DNA of 64,000 bases from Paracoccus saliphilus (GCF_028553805.1 NZ_CP067140.1:620001-684000); one strand, 5' to 3'; positions 1 through 10,998 are shown, counted from the first letter of the stretch. The notes: a model not told the origin generated them from the sequence alone. A program made the numbers and translations.

Positions 1-134
1 TAGCTGAGGCCGAGGAGCGCCGCAAGGCCGCAGCGAAACAGGCTGCCCTACCCAAGGAATATGGGGGCCGCGATGGACCGGAACCCGTCCGCTTCGGCGA
101 TTACGAAAAGAACGGTCTCGCGGTGGATTTTTGA
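1..134 (+). CDS. SdhAF4-like (DUF1674) protein, 3' end only
   Basis: Reading from base 3 gives an open frame that enters from outside the window and stops at 132-134. Its last residues contain KEYGGRDGPEPVRFGDYEKN, followed by the ending GLAVDF. This G-G-x-x-G-P-E-P-x-R-x-G-D-(W/Y)-E-x-x-G-x-x-x-D-F pattern is the signature of the DUF1674/SDHAF4 family, small proteins that help assemble flavinylated succinate dehydrogenase. The N-terminus is missing. The following amidase ATG begins one base after this stop, so the two may be co-transcribed. The family call rests on the C-terminal motif alone. Confidence 0.8.
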   Translation, partial: AEAEERRKAAAKQAALPKEYGGRDGPEPVRFGDYEKNGLAVDF

Positions 135-135
135 G

Positions 136-1467
136 ATGGACTGGCTGAAGGCAACGGCAGTTCAGCAAGGCCGGGCGATCATTGCCGGGCTGCTCGATCC
201 GCTTGATCAGGTCGAGGCCTATCTAGATGCGATCAAAGCGCATCCGGATGGCAAGCGCATTTATGCGCGGCTGACCGAAGCCCGCGCCCGTTCCGAGGCC
301 ATTGCCGCCCATGACCGGGTCAAGGCCGAGCTTCGGCGCGGCCTGTTGGACGGCGTGGCGATCAGCTGGAAAGACAATATCGACAGCGGCGGCACGGTGA
401 CCGAGGCGGGGTCACGTCTGCTGGAGGGGCGCGTGCCGCGCCGCGATGCCGAGGTGCTGGCGCAGGCGACCCGGGAAGGGCTGGTCTGCCTGGGCAAGAC
501 ACATATGACCGAACTGGCCTTTTCCGGGCTGGGGCTGAACCCGATGACCGCGACGCCTCCCAATTCGCTGGATCCGTCCAAGGCCCCTGGAGGGTCCTCT
601 TCGGGCGCGGCGGTATCGGTCGCCTTGGGGCTGACTGCCGCGGCGATCGGGTCGGATACCGGCGGATCGATCCGGGTCCCGGCGGCGTGGAATGACATCG
701 TGGGCTTCAAGCCGACGCATGGCGCTGTGTCTTCGCACGGGGTGGTGCCGTTGTGCCGTCGCTTTGACGTGGCCGGGCCAATCGCCCGTTCGGTCGAGGA
801 TTGCGCCGAGATCATGGCGGTGCTGACCGGTCGCCCGGCCGTAGATCTGAAAGGCTCGTCAACCGCTGGTCTGCGGTTGATGGTGCTGGATGGCGTGCCT
901 TTTGAAGAGGCCGAGGAAGGTCCGGCCTCGGCGTTTCAGGATGCGGTGGAGCGGCTTGCCCGCGCCGGGGCAACAATCTCGCATGGCAAACCCGAGATCG
1001 TCCGTCGCGCCATGGACCTGTCCCCGCATCTCTTTGCGCCAGAGGCCTATGGAATATGGCGCGCGCAGATCGAGGATGCACCCGAGTTGATGCACAAGCC
1101 GATCCTCGAGCGTTTTCGCAGCGGAGCCGAGGCCAGCGCCGCAGATTATGTCGGCGGATGGGAAAGGCTGACGCGATTGCGCCTTGAATGGGCCGCCAAG
1201 GTCGCCGGATATGATGCCATCCTGCTGCCCAGTTCAGCGATCCTGCCGCCCGATGCCACCCGGTTGGTCGAGGACGAGGATTATTTCGTGCGGGCCAATC
1301 TGCTGACCCTGCGCAATACGCGGATCGGCAATCTGCTGGGCTTGCCGGCAGTTACGTTGCCCACGGGGCATCGCGGATGCGGGATCATGGCAATGGGCCA
1401 TGTTGGCGGTGACCGGCATCTTCTGCGCGTCGCAGCGGGAATGGAGGCCGCATTGGCCGCCAATTGA
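136..1467 (+). CDS. Amidase signature family hydrolase
   Basis: 443-residue enzyme of the amidase signature family (GatA/acetamidase-like), which hydrolyses carboxylic amides in the cytoplasm. The Ser-cisSer-Lys triad is visible: Lys79 in SWKDNID, Ser154 in PGGSSSGA and Ser178 in DTGGSIR, with the usual 24-residue spacing between the two serines. I start at ATG 136, one base after the stop of the preceding gene; an in-frame ATG at 73 would overlap that gene and add residues coded by it in another frame. No GatB or GatC gene is adjacent, so a stand-alone catabolic amidase is more likely than a tRNA amidotransferase subunit. The substrate cannot be read from the sequence. Confidence 0.88.
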   Translation: MDWLKATAVQQGRAIIAGLLDPLDQVEAYLDAIKAHPDGKRIYARLTEARARSEAIAAHDRVKAELRRGLLDGVAISWKDNIDSGGTVTEAGSRLLEGRVPRRDAEVLAQATREGLVCLGKTHMTELAFSGLGLNPMTATPPNSLDPSKAPGGSSSGAAVSVALGLTAAAIGSDTGGSIRVPAAWNDIVGFKPTHGAVSSHGVVPLCRRFDVAGPIARSVEDCAEIMAVLTGRPAVDLKGSSTAGLRLMVLDGVPFEEAEEGPASAFQDAVERLARAGATISHGKPEIVRRAMDLSPHLFAPEAYGIWRAQIEDAPELMHKPILERFRSGAEASAADYVGGWERLTRLRLEWAAKVAGYDAILLPSSAILPPDATRLVEDEDYFVRANLLTLRNTRIGNLLGLPAVTLPTGHRGCGIMAMGHVGGDRHLLRVAAGMEAALAAN

Positions 1468-1559
1468 GGCCATGTGCCCGGCTTTCACTGGACGCAAGCG
1501 TCTGATCACGCTAATGTTGATGCCAATAACGGGGCAAAGACTCCGAAAGTGAGGCAGAC

Positions 1560-2753
1560 ATGGCAATTCCCGAGCGGTTCTCGAACCTGCCGGACTACGC
1601 GTTTCCGCGATTGCGGGCGTTGTTGTCGGATATCGAGCCCGGGCTGGCGCCCGGCGAGGCTCCGATGGTGCTGACCATCGGCGAGCCGCGCCATGCCATG
1701 CCCGATTTCGTGACGCAGGTGATGGCTGAGCATATCGGCGGATTTGCCAAATACCCGGTGAACGAGGGCACGCCGGGGCTGTTGGATGCGATTTGCGGCT
1801 GGCTCGGGACACGTTATGACCTTGATGTCGCGCCCGAGCGTGTCATGGCCCTGAACGGTACGCGGGAAGGGCTTTTCAACGCGGCCCTGGCGCTGTGCCC
1901 CGAGCGGAAGAACGGCGAGCGTCCGGCGATACTGATTCCGAATCCATTCTATCAGGTCTATGCGGTCGCGGCGGCGGCGGTGCAGGCCGAGCCGGTTTTC
2001 GTGCCCGCTACCGTCGAAACGGGCGATCTGCCCGATTATGCAGCATTGCCAGCCGAGTTGCTGGATCGCACGGCGATTGCCTATCTTTGTTCGCCCGCCA
2101 ATCCACAGGGGGCAATCGCGGATCGGAATTACCTGCAGACCCTGATCGGCTTGGCCGAGCGCCATGATTTCCTGATCTTCGCCGATGAGTGCTATTCCGA
2201 GATCTACCGCGATGCCCCTCCGCCCGGTGCATTGGCCGTGGCAACCGAGATGGGGCTTGCGGAACGGGTGTTGATCTTCAATTCGCTGTCGAAGCGTTCC
2301 AACTTGCCGGGGCTGCGTTCGGGATTCGTGGCGGGAAGTGCTGCGAATATCGTCCAGATCCGCAGGTTGCGTAACTATGCAGGGGCGCCGTTGCCGCTGC
2401 CGTCGCAGGCGGTCAGCGAAGCAGCCTGGCGGGACGAGGCGCATGTCGAGGCCAGCCGGGCGCTGTATCAGCGGAAATACGAGATCGCCGACCGGGTGCT
2501 GGGCAATATGCCGGGCTATCGCCCCATTTCGGGCGGGTTTTTCCTGTGGCTACCGGTCGAGGATGGCGAGGCGACTGCCCGTAAATTATGGGCGGAGGCC
2601 GGGATTCAGGTTCTGCCCGGCGCTTATTTGTCGCGTGAGGTGCAGGGCGCCAATCCGGGCAAGGGGTTTGTCCGCGTGGCATTGGTTGCTTCACCTGAGG
2701 AAACCGAGGCCGCGCTAATCCGGCTGCGCGGCGTTTTGTATGACGACGATTGA
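1560..2753 (+). CDS. PLP-dependent class I/II aminotransferase (DapC-like)
   Basis: 397 residues of fold-type I aminotransferase. The PLP lysine is Lys245 in [15 protein letters not shown], the cofactor-contacting Asp is Asp209 in [10 protein letters not shown], and Asn181 lies in SPANPQG. The S-L-S-K-R-S-N-x-P-G-x-R-S-G string is typical of the N-succinyldiaminopimelate aminotransferase (DapC) group, which makes the lysine and peptidoglycan precursor diaminopimelate; specificity is inferred from family resemblance only. The stop (2751-2753) lies 20 bases before the ftsK ATG, so the two are probably transcribed together. Confidence 0.85.
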   Translation: MAIPERFSNLPDYAFPRLRALLSDIEPGLAPGEAPMVLTIGEPRHAMPDFVTQVMAEHIGGFAKYPVNEGTPGLLDAICGWLGTRYDLDVAPERVMALNGTREGLFNAALALCPERKNGERPAILIPNPFYQVYAVAAAAVQAEPVFVPATVETGDLPDYAALPAELLDRTAIAYLCSPANPQGAIADRNYLQTLIGLAERHDFLIFADECYSEIYRDAPPPGALAVATEMGLAERVLIFNSLSKRSNLPGLRSGFVAGSAANIVQIRRLRNYAGAPLPLPSQAVSEAAWRDEAHVEASRALYQRKYEIADRVLGNMPGYRPISGGFFLWLPVEDGEATARKLWAEAGIQVLPGAYLSREVQGANPGKGFVRVALVASPEETEAALIRLRGVLYDDD

Positions 2754-2773
2754 GAGTGGGGAAGGGTAACGGA

Positions 2774-5425
2774 ATGGCAAGCTGGCAGGCGAAACATCGC
2801 GATCCGCTGTTCGACCAGAGCACGCAGGCCGCGTTGGAGCGACGCGGCAAGGAACTGGCTGGCGCGGGGCTCATCGTGGTTGGCGTCCTCGTTGCAATGA
2901 TGCTGGGCAGCTGGACCGCCGAGGACCCCAGTTTCCTGGCGGCTACCGATGCACCGGCTCAGAATCTTCTGGGCAGTTTTGGCGCCTATGTGTCCTCGCC
3001 GCTGATGATGATCGCGGGCAAGGGGTCGTGGATGCTGGTCGTCGGCGCCTTTGTCTGGGGCCTGCGGCTGATGCTGCACCGGGGCGAAGAGCGGATCATG
3101 CGGGCGATCTTCCTGCCGATCGCGGTGGCCTTGGCCTCGGTATATTGCAGCAGCCTGGCGCCGGATGCGGAATGGCAGCAAAGCTATGGCATGGGTGGCC
3201 ATTTCGGCGACATGGTAATGGGCGCGCTGCTGAACGTGATTCCGTTCAAGGCGCAGATCGGGATCAAGATCGCTGCCCTGCTGGTTGCCGTCGGAGCGGT
3301 TGCGGTTTCGGCCTTCGTGCTGGGTTTCGACTTGACCGAGCTGCGCCGCTTGTGGCGGCGCTTCCTGGTCGGGTTGGTGACGGCCTATGACATGGGAATG
3401 CGGGTGGCAGGGCGCGGGGCCGTGGTCTCGGCGGGACTTGCCCAGAAGATGCGTGAACGGCGTCATGCCAAGGGCGCGAATGCGGCCGAGCCGCAAGAGG
3501 CGCGGGATCGCGGCGGGATCTTCCAGCGGCGGAGAATGGCCGAGGCCGATGCCGGTTACCAGGAATTGGCAGGTGATCTGCCCGAGCCGGAACTGATTGA
3601 CCGCGATTCCGATTACCAGGGCGACGCCCCCTCGGATGAAGAGGTTCGGGGCCGCATAACCGATGCGATCCGGAACCGGACGGCCAAATCCTCGGTGCTG
3701 GCGGCGGTAACGTCGCGGCTGGTGCGCGGCGGTGCCGAGGACGATCACCGCGACGAGCCTCCTCTAGTGGCGGAAGAGATGGAGGATGTTGCCGAGCCTG
3801 CACCTTTCGGACAGGATACGAAGCGTGTCATGGTGGCACCGCAACGCAAATCCACGGCCTCACGGCAGGCGCAGGCCGAAGCGCAGCCGCAGCTACGCTT
3901 CGACGAGACGGAAACTGCCTATGAAAAGCCGCCCCTGGCATTGCTGACCGCACCCGCGACCATCGAGCGGCTGCAGCTTTCCGAAGAAGCGATGATGGAA
4001 AACGCCCGGATGCTGGAAGCGGTGCTGGACGATTACGGCGTCAAGGGGCAGATCACCGAGGTGCGGCCTGGCCCTGTCGTCACGCTTTATGAGCTGGAAC
4101 CGGCACCTGGTCTCAAGGCCTCGCGGGTGATCGGCTTGGCCGATGATATCGCGCGGTCGATGTCGGCCCTGTCAGCACGTGTCTCGACCGTTCCCGGGCG
4201 CAGCGTGATCGGCATCGAACTGCCGAATGCGAAGCGCGAGATGGTGCTCCTGCGCGAGATCCTGTCGGCGCGCGCCTTTGGCGATGGCAAGCAGCCCCTG
4301 CCGCTGGCACTTGGCAAGGATATTGGCGGCGAGCCGATCATCGCCAATCTGGCAAAGATGCCTCACCTGCTGATCGCGGGGACGACGGGTTCGGGCAAAT
4401 CGGTGGCGATCAACACCATGATCCTGTCGCTGCTCTACAAGCTGACGCCTCAGGAATGCCGGTTGATCATGATCGACCCCAAGATGCTGGAACTGTCGGT
4501 CTATGACGATATCCCGCATCTGCTGTCGCCGGTCGTGACCGATCCGAAAAAGGCCGTCGTCGCCCTGAAATGGGTCGTGGGCGAGATGGAAGAGCGTTAC
4601 CGCAAGATGTCCAAGATGGGCGTGCGCAATATCGAGGGCTATAACGGCCGTGTCCGCGAGGCTCTGGCCAAGGGCGAGATGTTCAAGCGCACTGTCCAGA
4701 CCGGCTTTGACGAGGATACCGGCGAGCCGATCTTCGAAACCGAGGAATTCCAGCCCGAGGCCTTCCCCTATATCGTCGTCATTGTCGACGAGATGGCAGA
4801 CTTGATGATGGTCGCGGGCAAGGAGATCGAGGCTTGTATTCAACGTCTGGCGCAGATGGCACGGGCCTCCGGTATCCACCTGATCATGGCGACGCAGCGG
4901 CCCTCGGTCGATGTCATCACTGGCACCATCAAGGCTAACTTCCCGACCCGGATATCCTTCCAGGTGACCTCCAAGATCGATTCTCGCACGATCCTGGGCG
5001 AGCAGGGGGCCGAGCAATTGCTGGGCCAGGGCGACATGCTCTATATGGGCAACGGCGCGCGGATCACCCGTATTCACGGCCCCTTCGTCAGTGACGAAGA
5101 GGTCGAAGAGGTCGTGACCCATCTGAAAAGCTTTGGCCCCCCGTCATACAAGTCCGGTGTCGTTGAGGGACCTGCTGATGAGAAAGCCGGAGATATCGAC
5201 GCGGTTCTGGGGCTGGGTGGCAGTGACAACAGCGAGGATCAACTCTATGATCAGGCCGTGATGATCGTGGCCAAGGACCGCAAATGCTCGACCTCTTATA
5301 TCCAGCGCAAGCTGGCAATCGGCTACAACAAGGCTGCCCGTTTGGTAGAGCAGATGGAAGAGCAAGGGGTGGTCTCGGCCGCCAACCATGTCGGCAAGCG
5401 GGAAGTGCTGGTGCCCGAGGTTTGA
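2774..5425 (+). CDS. ftsK: DNA translocase FtsK
   Basis: 883-residue septal DNA translocase that pumps chromosome dimers towards dif during division. The N-terminal 200 residues hold four hydrophobic membrane segments, followed by a charged linker of about 200 residues. The RecA-like motor contains Walker [11 protein letters not shown] (about residue 540) and Walker [11 protein letters not shown]. The C-terminal gamma domain ([20 protein letters not shown] onwards) is the winged helix that reads KOPS sites and activates XerD. ATG 2774 is preferred over an upstream TTG at 2750 that would overlap the aminotransferase stop. Length and domain order are normal for a short-linker FtsK. Confidence 0.96.
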   Translation: MASWQAKHRDPLFDQSTQAALERRGKELAGAGLIVVGVLVAMMLGSWTAEDPSFLAATDAPAQNLLGSFGAYVSSPLMMIAGKGSWMLVVGAFVWGLRLMLHRGEERIMRAIFLPIAVALASVYCSSLAPDAEWQQSYGMGGHFGDMVMGALLNVIPFKAQIGIKIAALLVAVGAVAVSAFVLGFDLTELRRLWRRFLVGLVTAYDMGMRVAGRGAVVSAGLAQKMRERRHAKGANAAEPQEARDRGGIFQRRRMAEADAGYQELAGDLPEPELIDRDSDYQGDAPSDEEVRGRITDAIRNRTAKSSVLAAVTSRLVRGGAEDDHRDEPPLVAEEMEDVAEPAPFGQDTKRVMVAPQRKSTASRQAQAEAQPQLRFDETETAYEKPPLALLTAPATIERLQLSEEAMMENARMLEAVLDDYGVKGQITEVRPGPVVTLYELEPAPGLKASRVIGLADDIARSMSALSARVSTVPGRSVIGIELPNAKREMVLLREILSARAFGDGKQPLPLALGKDIGGEPIIANLAKMPHLLIAGTTGSGKSVAINTMILSLLYKLTPQECRLIMIDPKMLELSVYDDIPHLLSPVVTDPKKAVVALKWVVGEMEERYRKMSKMGVRNIEGYNGRVREALAKGEMFKRTVQTGFDEDTGEPIFETEEFQPEAFPYIVVIVDEMADLMMVAGKEIEACIQRLAQMARASGIHLIMATQRPSVDVITGTIKANFPTRISFQVTSKIDSRTILGEQGAEQLLGQGDMLYMGNGARITRIHGPFVSDEEVEEVVTHLKSFGPPSYKSGVVEGPADEKAGDIDAVLGLGGSDNSEDQLYDQAVMIVAKDRKCSTSYIQRKLAIGYNKAARLVEQMEEQGVVSAANHVGKREVLVPEV

Positions 5426-5438
5426 GGGTGGAACTTCA

Positions 5439-6137
5439 TTGACGATCTGGCACATTCATATGCTGAATGCGCGTCATGGCCTGACGCGCATTCTTCCGGA
5501 AATACGGCAGGCCGCCCGCGATGCGGTGGCGCAGGCATCTGTTCATGCCGATCTGCCCGATTTCGACCTTGTGGTGAAAGCCGATCCCGAGGGCTGCATT
5601 CCCGCTTTGGGCATGGGTGGATATGCTCCTGCTCCCGGTCTGATCGAGATCAAGCTCGATCCCGAGCGCTTTGTCACCTCCACGCTGATCCGGACGCTCA
5701 TTCACGAGATGCATCACCTGATCCGTTGGGATGGGCCGGGATATGGCCGGTCATTGGGTGAGGCACTGGTCAGCGAGGGGCTGGCGGGGCATTTCGTCTT
5801 GCAGGTTCTGGGCGGGCAACCGGACAGGTGGGATGCGACCACCCCGGCCCAGGGCAGTGCCCGAGCTGCGATGAATGAATGGTCCCGGCGTGATTACGAC
5901 CATGCCCGCTGGTTTTTCGGTGGGGGAGACCTTCGGAAATGGACCGGTTATGGATTGGGGCATCGGCTGATTGCCGAACATCTGTCCCGGAACCCCGATG
6001 AAAACGCCGTGACGCTCGCGTGCGTGCAGGCCGAGACCCTGCGTCCGGTGATGCGCAGGCTGACAGGGACGGAAGGTGCGGCGCAAAATGCCGAGGATTC
6101 CTTGGCCGAGGGAGAAGACAGGGCGGACGAGGCGTAA
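5439..6137 (+). CDS. DUF2268-like putative zinc-dependent protease
   Basis: About 232 residues with a HExxH metal-binding motif (His89, Glu90, His93 in IHEMHHLIRW) followed by an acidic EALVSEGLAGHF segment, the arrangement of DUF2268 putative zinc metallopeptidases. The natural substrate of this family is not known to me. I use the TTG at 5439, 13 bases after the ftsK stop with a GGGTGG-like ribosome site before it; ATG 5460 (MLNARHG) is the alternative. It is in the same direction as ftsK and probably in its operon. The tail after residue 200 is acidic and low in complexity. A stem-loop follows and separates it from the convergent phosphatase gene. Confidence 0.7.
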   Translation: MTIWHIHMLNARHGLTRILPEIRQAARDAVAQASVHADLPDFDLVVKADPEGCIPALGMGGYAPAPGLIEIKLDPERFVTSTLIRTLIHEMHHLIRWDGPGYGRSLGEALVSEGLAGHFVLQVLGGQPDRWDATTPAQGSARAAMNEWSRRDYDHARWFFGGGDLRKWTGYGLGHRLIAEHLSRNPDENAVTLACVQAETLRPVMRRLTGTEGAAQNAEDSLAEGEDRADEA

Positions 6138-6169
6138 CGCGGCCACCGGCGGTCAGACGAACCGGCGCA

Positions 6170-6196
6170 GGCGCGGCAATCATCGGCCGCGCCTTT
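6170..6196. terminator. Stem-loop between convergent genes
   Basis: GGCGCGGC (6170-6177) pairs with GCCGCGCC (6186-6193) around an 8-base loop and is followed by TTTCCC. It sits between the stop of the DUF2268-like gene and the stop of the opposite-strand phosphatase, the expected place for a bidirectional terminator. The T-run is weak. Confidence 0.55.
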
Positions 6197-6225
6197 CCCG
6201 ATCCGGGGATTGGGCATTGGTCTGA

Positions 6226-7002
6226 TCACCACTCTTCGATAACCGTCTCGGCGTCCCATCCGGTCAGCGGCGCCTCGGACCAGCTGCCATAGGCGGCATT
6301 CGGGAAGGCGATCCATTCACTGCCCCATTTGCCCGCGTTTTCGTCGACCAGCGCTTTCTGATCCTCCAGCGGGGTCTTGCGGAAACCGTTGTCGAAATCA
6401 TGCAACGTGTCGCCAAGCAGCAGAACGATCTGATGATCCTCGGAGACGATCTCGCGGCGTTCGACCTTGGGTGGTCCCAGAAGCAGCACGGTTTCCGGGC
6501 TGACCTGTGGCAGCTCCAGTTCAGTCAGCGACACGATCGTGTGCTCTTTCTGCTCGTCCGCACGGTCCGAGATATAGCGGATCGCCACGCCCAGACTATC
6601 GGCATGGTCGAGAAATGCCTTTGCGCCGGGGATCAGGGTCGGATTGCCGTCGCGCTCCCATGGTAGCCAGGTGTCCCAAGCGTCATAGGTATGGCAATTT
6701 TCCAGGTCGCGGGCCAGAAGCGGGGTATTGTCGATCACGGTTTCGTCCAGGTCGGTGACGACGGCCAGTTTCGAAGGATCCTCGGCATCCGCGACCGCCG
6801 CGTCCAGTTTCTCGGTCGCGATGTTATAGGCTTGCCGCTGCAACGCCCGGATCTCTGCGGATTGCTGCTGGAAGCGCAATCCCATGGTGAATTCGGCGAC
6901 CGGGCAATCATTGGCTTCGCCTTCCTGCGCCAACGCCGCCGGGGCAAGAAGGAACAGGCCCAGGCAGGTGAGCGCCGGGGTTCTGATGGAACGGATGGTC
7001 AT
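6226..7002 (-). CDS. Secreted HAD acid phosphatase, class B/e(P4)-like
   Basis: 258-residue periplasmic phosphatase of HAD subfamily IIIB (5'-nucleotidase, lipoprotein e(P4)-like or class B acid phosphatase). A signal peptide (MTIRSIRTPALTCLGLFLL, then APAALAQ) precedes the mature domain. The HAD nucleophile motif is VTDLDETVIDN, motif III/IV lies in LLLGDTLHDFDNGF, and ISDRAD is the second motif. There is no lipobox cysteine, so it is probably soluble in the periplasm. The start is ATG 7002, preceded by GGGAG at 7-base spacing; the upstream ATG at 7026 has no such site. Confidence 0.82.
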   Translation of the reverse strand: MTIRSIRTPALTCLGLFLLAPAALAQEGEANDCPVAEFTMGLRFQQQSAEIRALQRQAYNIATEKLDAAVADAEDPSKLAVVTDLDETVIDNTPLLARDLENCHTYDAWDTWLPWERDGNPTLIPGAKAFLDHADSLGVAIRYISDRADEQKEHTIVSLTELELPQVSPETVLLLGPPKVERREIVSEDHQIVLLLGDTLHDFDNGFRKTPLEDQKALVDENAGKWGSEWIAFPNAAYGSWSEAPLTGWDAETVIEEW

Positions 7003-7092
7003 GTTGAATACTCCCAGTTGCTTCATGCAGCCCCTTCGAAGAGGCTTGCGATAAGGCTAAGGAGTATTGATTGACCAGTCAAACAAACTTGT

Positions 7093-8346
7093 TCAGGCGG
7101 CTGCCGGAGTTGCAGGCGGCAGCCGCGATGGCTCCTCGCGCACCGGCAGATGGATCAGGGCACTGAAGGCACCGACGCCGACGCCGACCCACCAGACCAG
7201 TGTGTAATCACCATAGATGTCATATAGCTTGCCCCCGAGCCATACGCCCAGGAACGAACCGAGCTGGTGCGACAGGAACACGAAACCGTAGAGCGTACCC
7301 ATATAGCGCAGGCCGTAGATATAGGCGACCAAACCCGAGGTCAGTGGCACCGTGGCCAGCCACAGCCCGCCCATCACCAGCGAAAACACGATGACGCTGG
7401 TTGGCGTGATCGGCATCAGGATAAAGGCTGCTGCAGCAATGGTGCGCAGCGTATATATGCCCGCCAGCAGGTATTTCTTGCTATAGCGCTTGCCCAGCCA
7501 TCCGGCAAAGATCGCCCCCGCGATATTGGCCAGCCCGATCAGCGAAATCGCCGCCGCCCCAAGTGCCGAGGTCGTCGTGATCCCGATCGAGGCGAGCGTA
7601 CCCATCGGGCTGATCGGTCCGCACATCTCGGTCACCATGGCGGGGAAATGCGCCGTGATGAAGGCGAGCTGGTAGCCGCAAGAGAAAAAGCCCGCGAAGA
7701 TCATCAGATAGGACGGATCGCGAAAGGCGCGCCGCAACACGCTGCCCAAGCTTTCCTCCAGCTCGGAGCGGGTGGCGGGCTTGCCATCCCCAAGCATCGG
7801 CAGAAAGAACATGCAGGCCAGCACGATCACGCCAAAGATGATGAACACGGATTGCCACGTGTAGAAAGCCAGCAGGATCTCGGCCAGTGGGGCGCCAAAG
7901 ACTTGCCCGGCCGAGCCGGCGGCGGTGGCAATGCCAAGGGCGAGGCTTCGGTTCTCGTCGCTCGCGGCGCGCCCGACCACCGCGAGGATGACCCCGAACC
8001 CGGTGCCCGCGATGCCGAAACCGACCATGACCTCCAGCAACTGCATGGTCGCCGGGGTGGTTGCATATGCGCTGAGTACCAGCCCTGCCGAATAGAGGAT
8101 TGCGCCCAGAATGATCGCCAGGCGGTCCCCCCAACGTTCCGCCAAGGCTCCAAAGACCGGCTGGCCGATCCCCCAAGCGAGGTTCTGGATGGCGATGGCC
8201 AGCGAGAACTCCGCGCGCGGCCAGCCAAATTCCTCGCCAATGGGAATCTGGAACACGCCAAAACTGGCGCGCATCGCGAAATTGATCAGCAGGATAAGAG
8301 AGCCCCCGATCAGGACGGGGGTGAAAATCCGGGCTTGGGTCGACAT
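7093..8346 (-). CDS. MFS transporter
   Basis: 417-residue inner-membrane transporter of the major facilitator superfamily with about twelve hydrophobic segments. The loop between segments 2 and 3 carries GALAERWGDRLA, the degenerate MFS signature. The general layout resembles the monocarboxylate/oxalate-formate type, but no substrate can be assigned. It lies downstream of lolA on the same strand, separated by a strong stem-loop, so it is probably a separate transcript. Confidence 0.83.
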   Translation of the reverse strand: MSTQARIFTPVLIGGSLILLINFAMRASFGVFQIPIGEEFGWPRAEFSLAIAIQNLAWGIGQPVFGALAERWGDRLAIILGAILYSAGLVLSAYATTPATMQLLEVMVGFGIAGTGFGVILAVVGRAASDENRSLALGIATAAGSAGQVFGAPLAEILLAFYTWQSVFIIFGVIVLACMFFLPMLGDGKPATRSELEESLGSVLRRAFRDPSYLMIFAGFFSCGYQLAFITAHFPAMVTEMCGPISPMGTLASIGITTTSALGAAAISLIGLANIAGAIFAGWLGKRYSKKYLLAGIYTLRTIAAAAFILMPITPTSVIVFSLVMGGLWLATVPLTSGLVAYIYGLRYMGTLYGFVFLSHQLGSFLGVWLGGKLYDIYGDYTLVWWVGVGVGAFSALIHLPVREEPSRLPPATPAAA

Positions 8347-8436
8347 GCAGGGAACCTGAGCGGCAAAAATCCGCGACCAGCGTTGAACGCTCCTGCGAGT
8401 AATATCAAGCCCGGATTTGTGATGCGATGTATCAGC

Positions 8437-8456
8437 CGGGCTGATGATTCAGCCCG
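8437..8456 (-). terminator. Stem-loop downstream of lolA
   Basis: CGGGCTGA (8437-8444) and TCAGCCCG (8449-8456) form a perfect 8-bp stem with a 4-base loop, 20 bases past the lolA stop. No T-run follows on the minus strand, so it may act as a 3' stabiliser or a Rho-assisted terminator. Confidence 0.5.
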
Positions 8457-8475
8457 ACTGCAAGATTCTCAAAGA

Positions 8476-9072
8476 TCAGTTGCGGCGTGCGAGCTCGCTT
8501 CTGATCGAGAATTTCGAATCTGCGATTGCACCGCCCTTGCGCATTTCGCCAAGGATGACCGTGGTTTTCTCGCCGCTGTCGTCGGTGACGACCCACTGAC
8601 GAAGTTCGGTCGGCCCGCCGGTGAACACCATCTGGATATTCCCGTATTCCGGGTGCGCGGGATCCTGAGCCGTCACAACCGTCGAGTTCTTGGCCTCGGT
8701 ATAGCCGGTGACCATGTTCGCGCGTCCCAGATCGACATTTGCGTCAAGGATGATCGAAAGAGGGGTCTTCGAAAGTGGATATTGCTGCGGGCCACCGTTG
8801 GATTTGGGGTCGAATACGGCGACATTGCCTGCCGATGCCAGAACCAGCGTCGAATCATTGTTATATTCGAAGCGCACACGGCCCGGACGGCTGATGAAGA
8901 CCGTGCCGGTCGAGATCGAACCGTCGTTGTTCACCTGCGTGAACTCGGATGTGACCGTCTTGAGGCCGTTGAGATAGTTGGAAATCTCGTTCAATGGAAT
9001 TTTTTCGGCCAGAGCCGGAAGGGCGAGGCCAAGTATGAGGGCGGGCGCAAGTGCGATAGAGCGTATGTTCAT
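8476..9072 (-). CDS. lolA: Outer-membrane lipoprotein carrier LolA
   Basis: 198-residue periplasmic chaperone that accepts lipoproteins from LolCDE and hands them to the outer membrane. It has a cleavable signal peptide (RSIALAPALILGLALPALAE), then the LolA beta-barrel core: NGLKTVTSEFTQVNNDGSIS, GTVFISRPGRVRFEYN and FDPKSN, the classic 'FxQ...G.l.i.rPgr.R.eY' pattern. Length is normal for alphaproteobacteria. It is often near ftsK in this group, as here. Confidence 0.93.
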   Translation of the reverse strand: MNIRSIALAPALILGLALPALAEKIPLNEISNYLNGLKTVTSEFTQVNNDGSISTGTVFISRPGRVRFEYNNDSTLVLASAGNVAVFDPKSNGGPQQYPLSKTPLSIILDANVDLGRANMVTGYTEAKNSTVVTAQDPAHPEYGNIQMVFTGGPTELRQWVVTDDSGEKTTVILGEMRKGGAIADSKFSIRSELARRN

Positions 9073-9280
9073 GGCGCCGATAATATCCTTTTCGTTTCAG
9101 ACTGCACATCACGTCTGATGGAAGATGTCAGCGGCGAACGCTCTCGTATCGGTGAGGGTTCCCGAGTTCACGCGGAGTTGCAGTTTCCTGCGTCACCTGA
9201 CCGAAGCGTGCGCGACATATTAACGTCGCAATTCATCGCTAACCCTATGTCGCATCCAGCCAGCGACAGGAGCCAGACGC

Positions 9281-10846
9281 ATGTCCCTCATCCGCCCACG
9301 CATGACACGCCGCAGCCTCTTGATGTCGGGTCTCGCCACCACGGCGATTCTCGCCATGCCCGCAATCATCCGCGCTTCTTCTCGCCCAGTATTCGCGCAC
9401 GGGGTGCAGTCCGGTGACATCAATGCGCAGGGCGGCATGGTCTGGACACGCGCAGATCGACCCTCCCGCATCGCGCTGGAAGTCGCCGCGTCCGAAAATT
9501 TCGAGGACGCTCGGCAAGTTGCGCAAATGAGCGCGCTGCCAGACAGCGATTTCGCGGTCAAGGCGCTGCTCGATGGAATGGCACCGGATCAGACGGTTTT
9601 CTATCGCATGACTGCCACGGACCTGTCGGATTCGAATGCTGTCAGCGAGCCCGTCACGGGCCGCTTCCGGACCGCCCCGACCGAGCGGCGGGATATCCGC
9701 TTTGTCTGGTCGGGCGATACCGCCGGGCAGGGCTGGGGCATCGATGACGAGGGGATGCGAACCTACGCCACCATGGCCCAACACGAACCGGATTTCTTCA
9801 TCCATTCCGGCGACACGATCTATGCCGATGGCCCGATGGAAGATGAAGTCGAAATCGAGGGCGGGCTTTGGAAAAACACCGTGTTGATCGACGAGGTCCG
9901 CAAAGTCGCAGAAACACTCGATGAATTCCGTGGCCGCTGGAAATACAACCAGATGGACCAGCATGTTCAGGCATTGTCCGCCGTCTGTCCGACCCTGTTC
10001 CAGTGGGACGATCACGAGGTGGTCAATAACTGGTCCCCCGGCAAGGACCTGACCGGCGATGACCGCTATACCGAGAAGTCCATCGCCCTGCTGCATGCCC
10101 GCTCCGCCCGCGCTTTCCACGAGATGACGCCGATCAGCTATACCCCGACAGAGCCGGGCCGCGTCTATCGCAAGATCGCCTACGGTCCGTTGCTGGATAT
10201 CTTCTTCCTCGATCTTCGCAGCTATCGCGGCGCCAATAGCGAGGGAATGGAAGACGAGGTCACGGCACAGTCGCAGATTCTGGGAAAGGCACAGCTTGAC
10301 TGGCTGAAATCCGAGTTGAAGGCATCGAAGGCGACATGGAAGGTGATCGCCTGCGACATGCCCATCGGTCTTTGTGTCTGGGACAAGGTGGCCGAGGATC
10401 AGCAATTCGTCGAAGCCATCGCCAATGGCGATCCCGGAGCACCCAAGGGACGCGAACTGGAATTCGCCACACTTCTGCGCTTCATCCGCGACGAGAGTAT
10501 CAAGAATACCGTCTGGCTGACGGCAGACGTGCATTATACCGCCGCGCATGAATATCATCCCGACCGTGCGTCATTCCAGGAATTCGATCCCTTCTGGGAA
10601 TTCGTTTCTGGTCCGCTGCATTCCGGCAGTTTCGGCCCCAACGATCTCGACATGACCTTCGGTCCCGAGGTGAAATTCGTGAAAGCCCCGCCAGCCGGTC
10701 AGGTGAACCTGCCGCCCTCTGCCGGGCTGCAATTCTTTGGTCTTGTCGATATCGCGGGCGATAGCGGGCAGATGACGGTCCGGCTGATGGACCGCGCCGA
10801 TAACGAATTGTGGTCTGTCACTCTCGATCCGGAGCAGGCTGTCTGA
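9281..10846 (+). CDS. phoD: Alkaline phosphatase D family, Tat-exported
   Basis: 521 residues. The twin-arginine signal is [20 protein letters not shown], so export is folded via Tat. The mature chain begins with the PhoD N-terminal domain ([20 protein letters not shown]) and continues with metal ligands in [33 protein letters not shown] and [12 protein letters not shown], the PhoD order. Known members are Ca/Fe-dependent phosphodiesterase-monoesterases used for phosphate scavenging. AGGAG lies 8 bases before ATG 9281. No Pho box was recognised upstream. Confidence 0.9.
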   Translation: MSLIRPRMTRRSLLMSGLATTAILAMPAIIRASSRPVFAHGVQSGDINAQGGMVWTRADRPSRIALEVAASENFEDARQVAQMSALPDSDFAVKALLDGMAPDQTVFYRMTATDLSDSNAVSEPVTGRFRTAPTERRDIRFVWSGDTAGQGWGIDDEGMRTYATMAQHEPDFFIHSGDTIYADGPMEDEVEIEGGLWKNTVLIDEVRKVAETLDEFRGRWKYNQMDQHVQALSAVCPTLFQWDDHEVVNNWSPGKDLTGDDRYTEKSIALLHARSARAFHEMTPISYTPTEPGRVYRKIAYGPLLDIFFLDLRSYRGANSEGMEDEVTAQSQILGKAQLDWLKSELKASKATWKVIACDMPIGLCVWDKVAEDQQFVEAIANGDPGAPKGRELEFATLLRFIRDESIKNTVWLTADVHYTAAHEYHPDRASFQEFDPFWEFVSGPLHSGSFGPNDLDMTFGPEVKFVKAPPAGQVNLPPSAGLQFFGLVDIAGDSGQMTVRLMDRADNELWSVTLDPEQAV

Positions 10847-10998
10847 AGGAGCCGAACCGGAAGTGCCGCCACCTTGTCCCGCAAGAACTTCGTGCCGACT
10901 CCGATGCTGAATTGTGATCGTCGAACATAGTATCGGCGCGATAATCGGTTTGCCGCAAGGATAGGGTTTATGCAGATCCTGCGACCATGCAGCTTTGC

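Noticed and set aside
7267-9417. 716-codon open frame antisense to the MFS transporter and lolA
   Set aside because: Opposite two well-supported genes; the product is low-complexity and charged, as expected of an antisense shadow.
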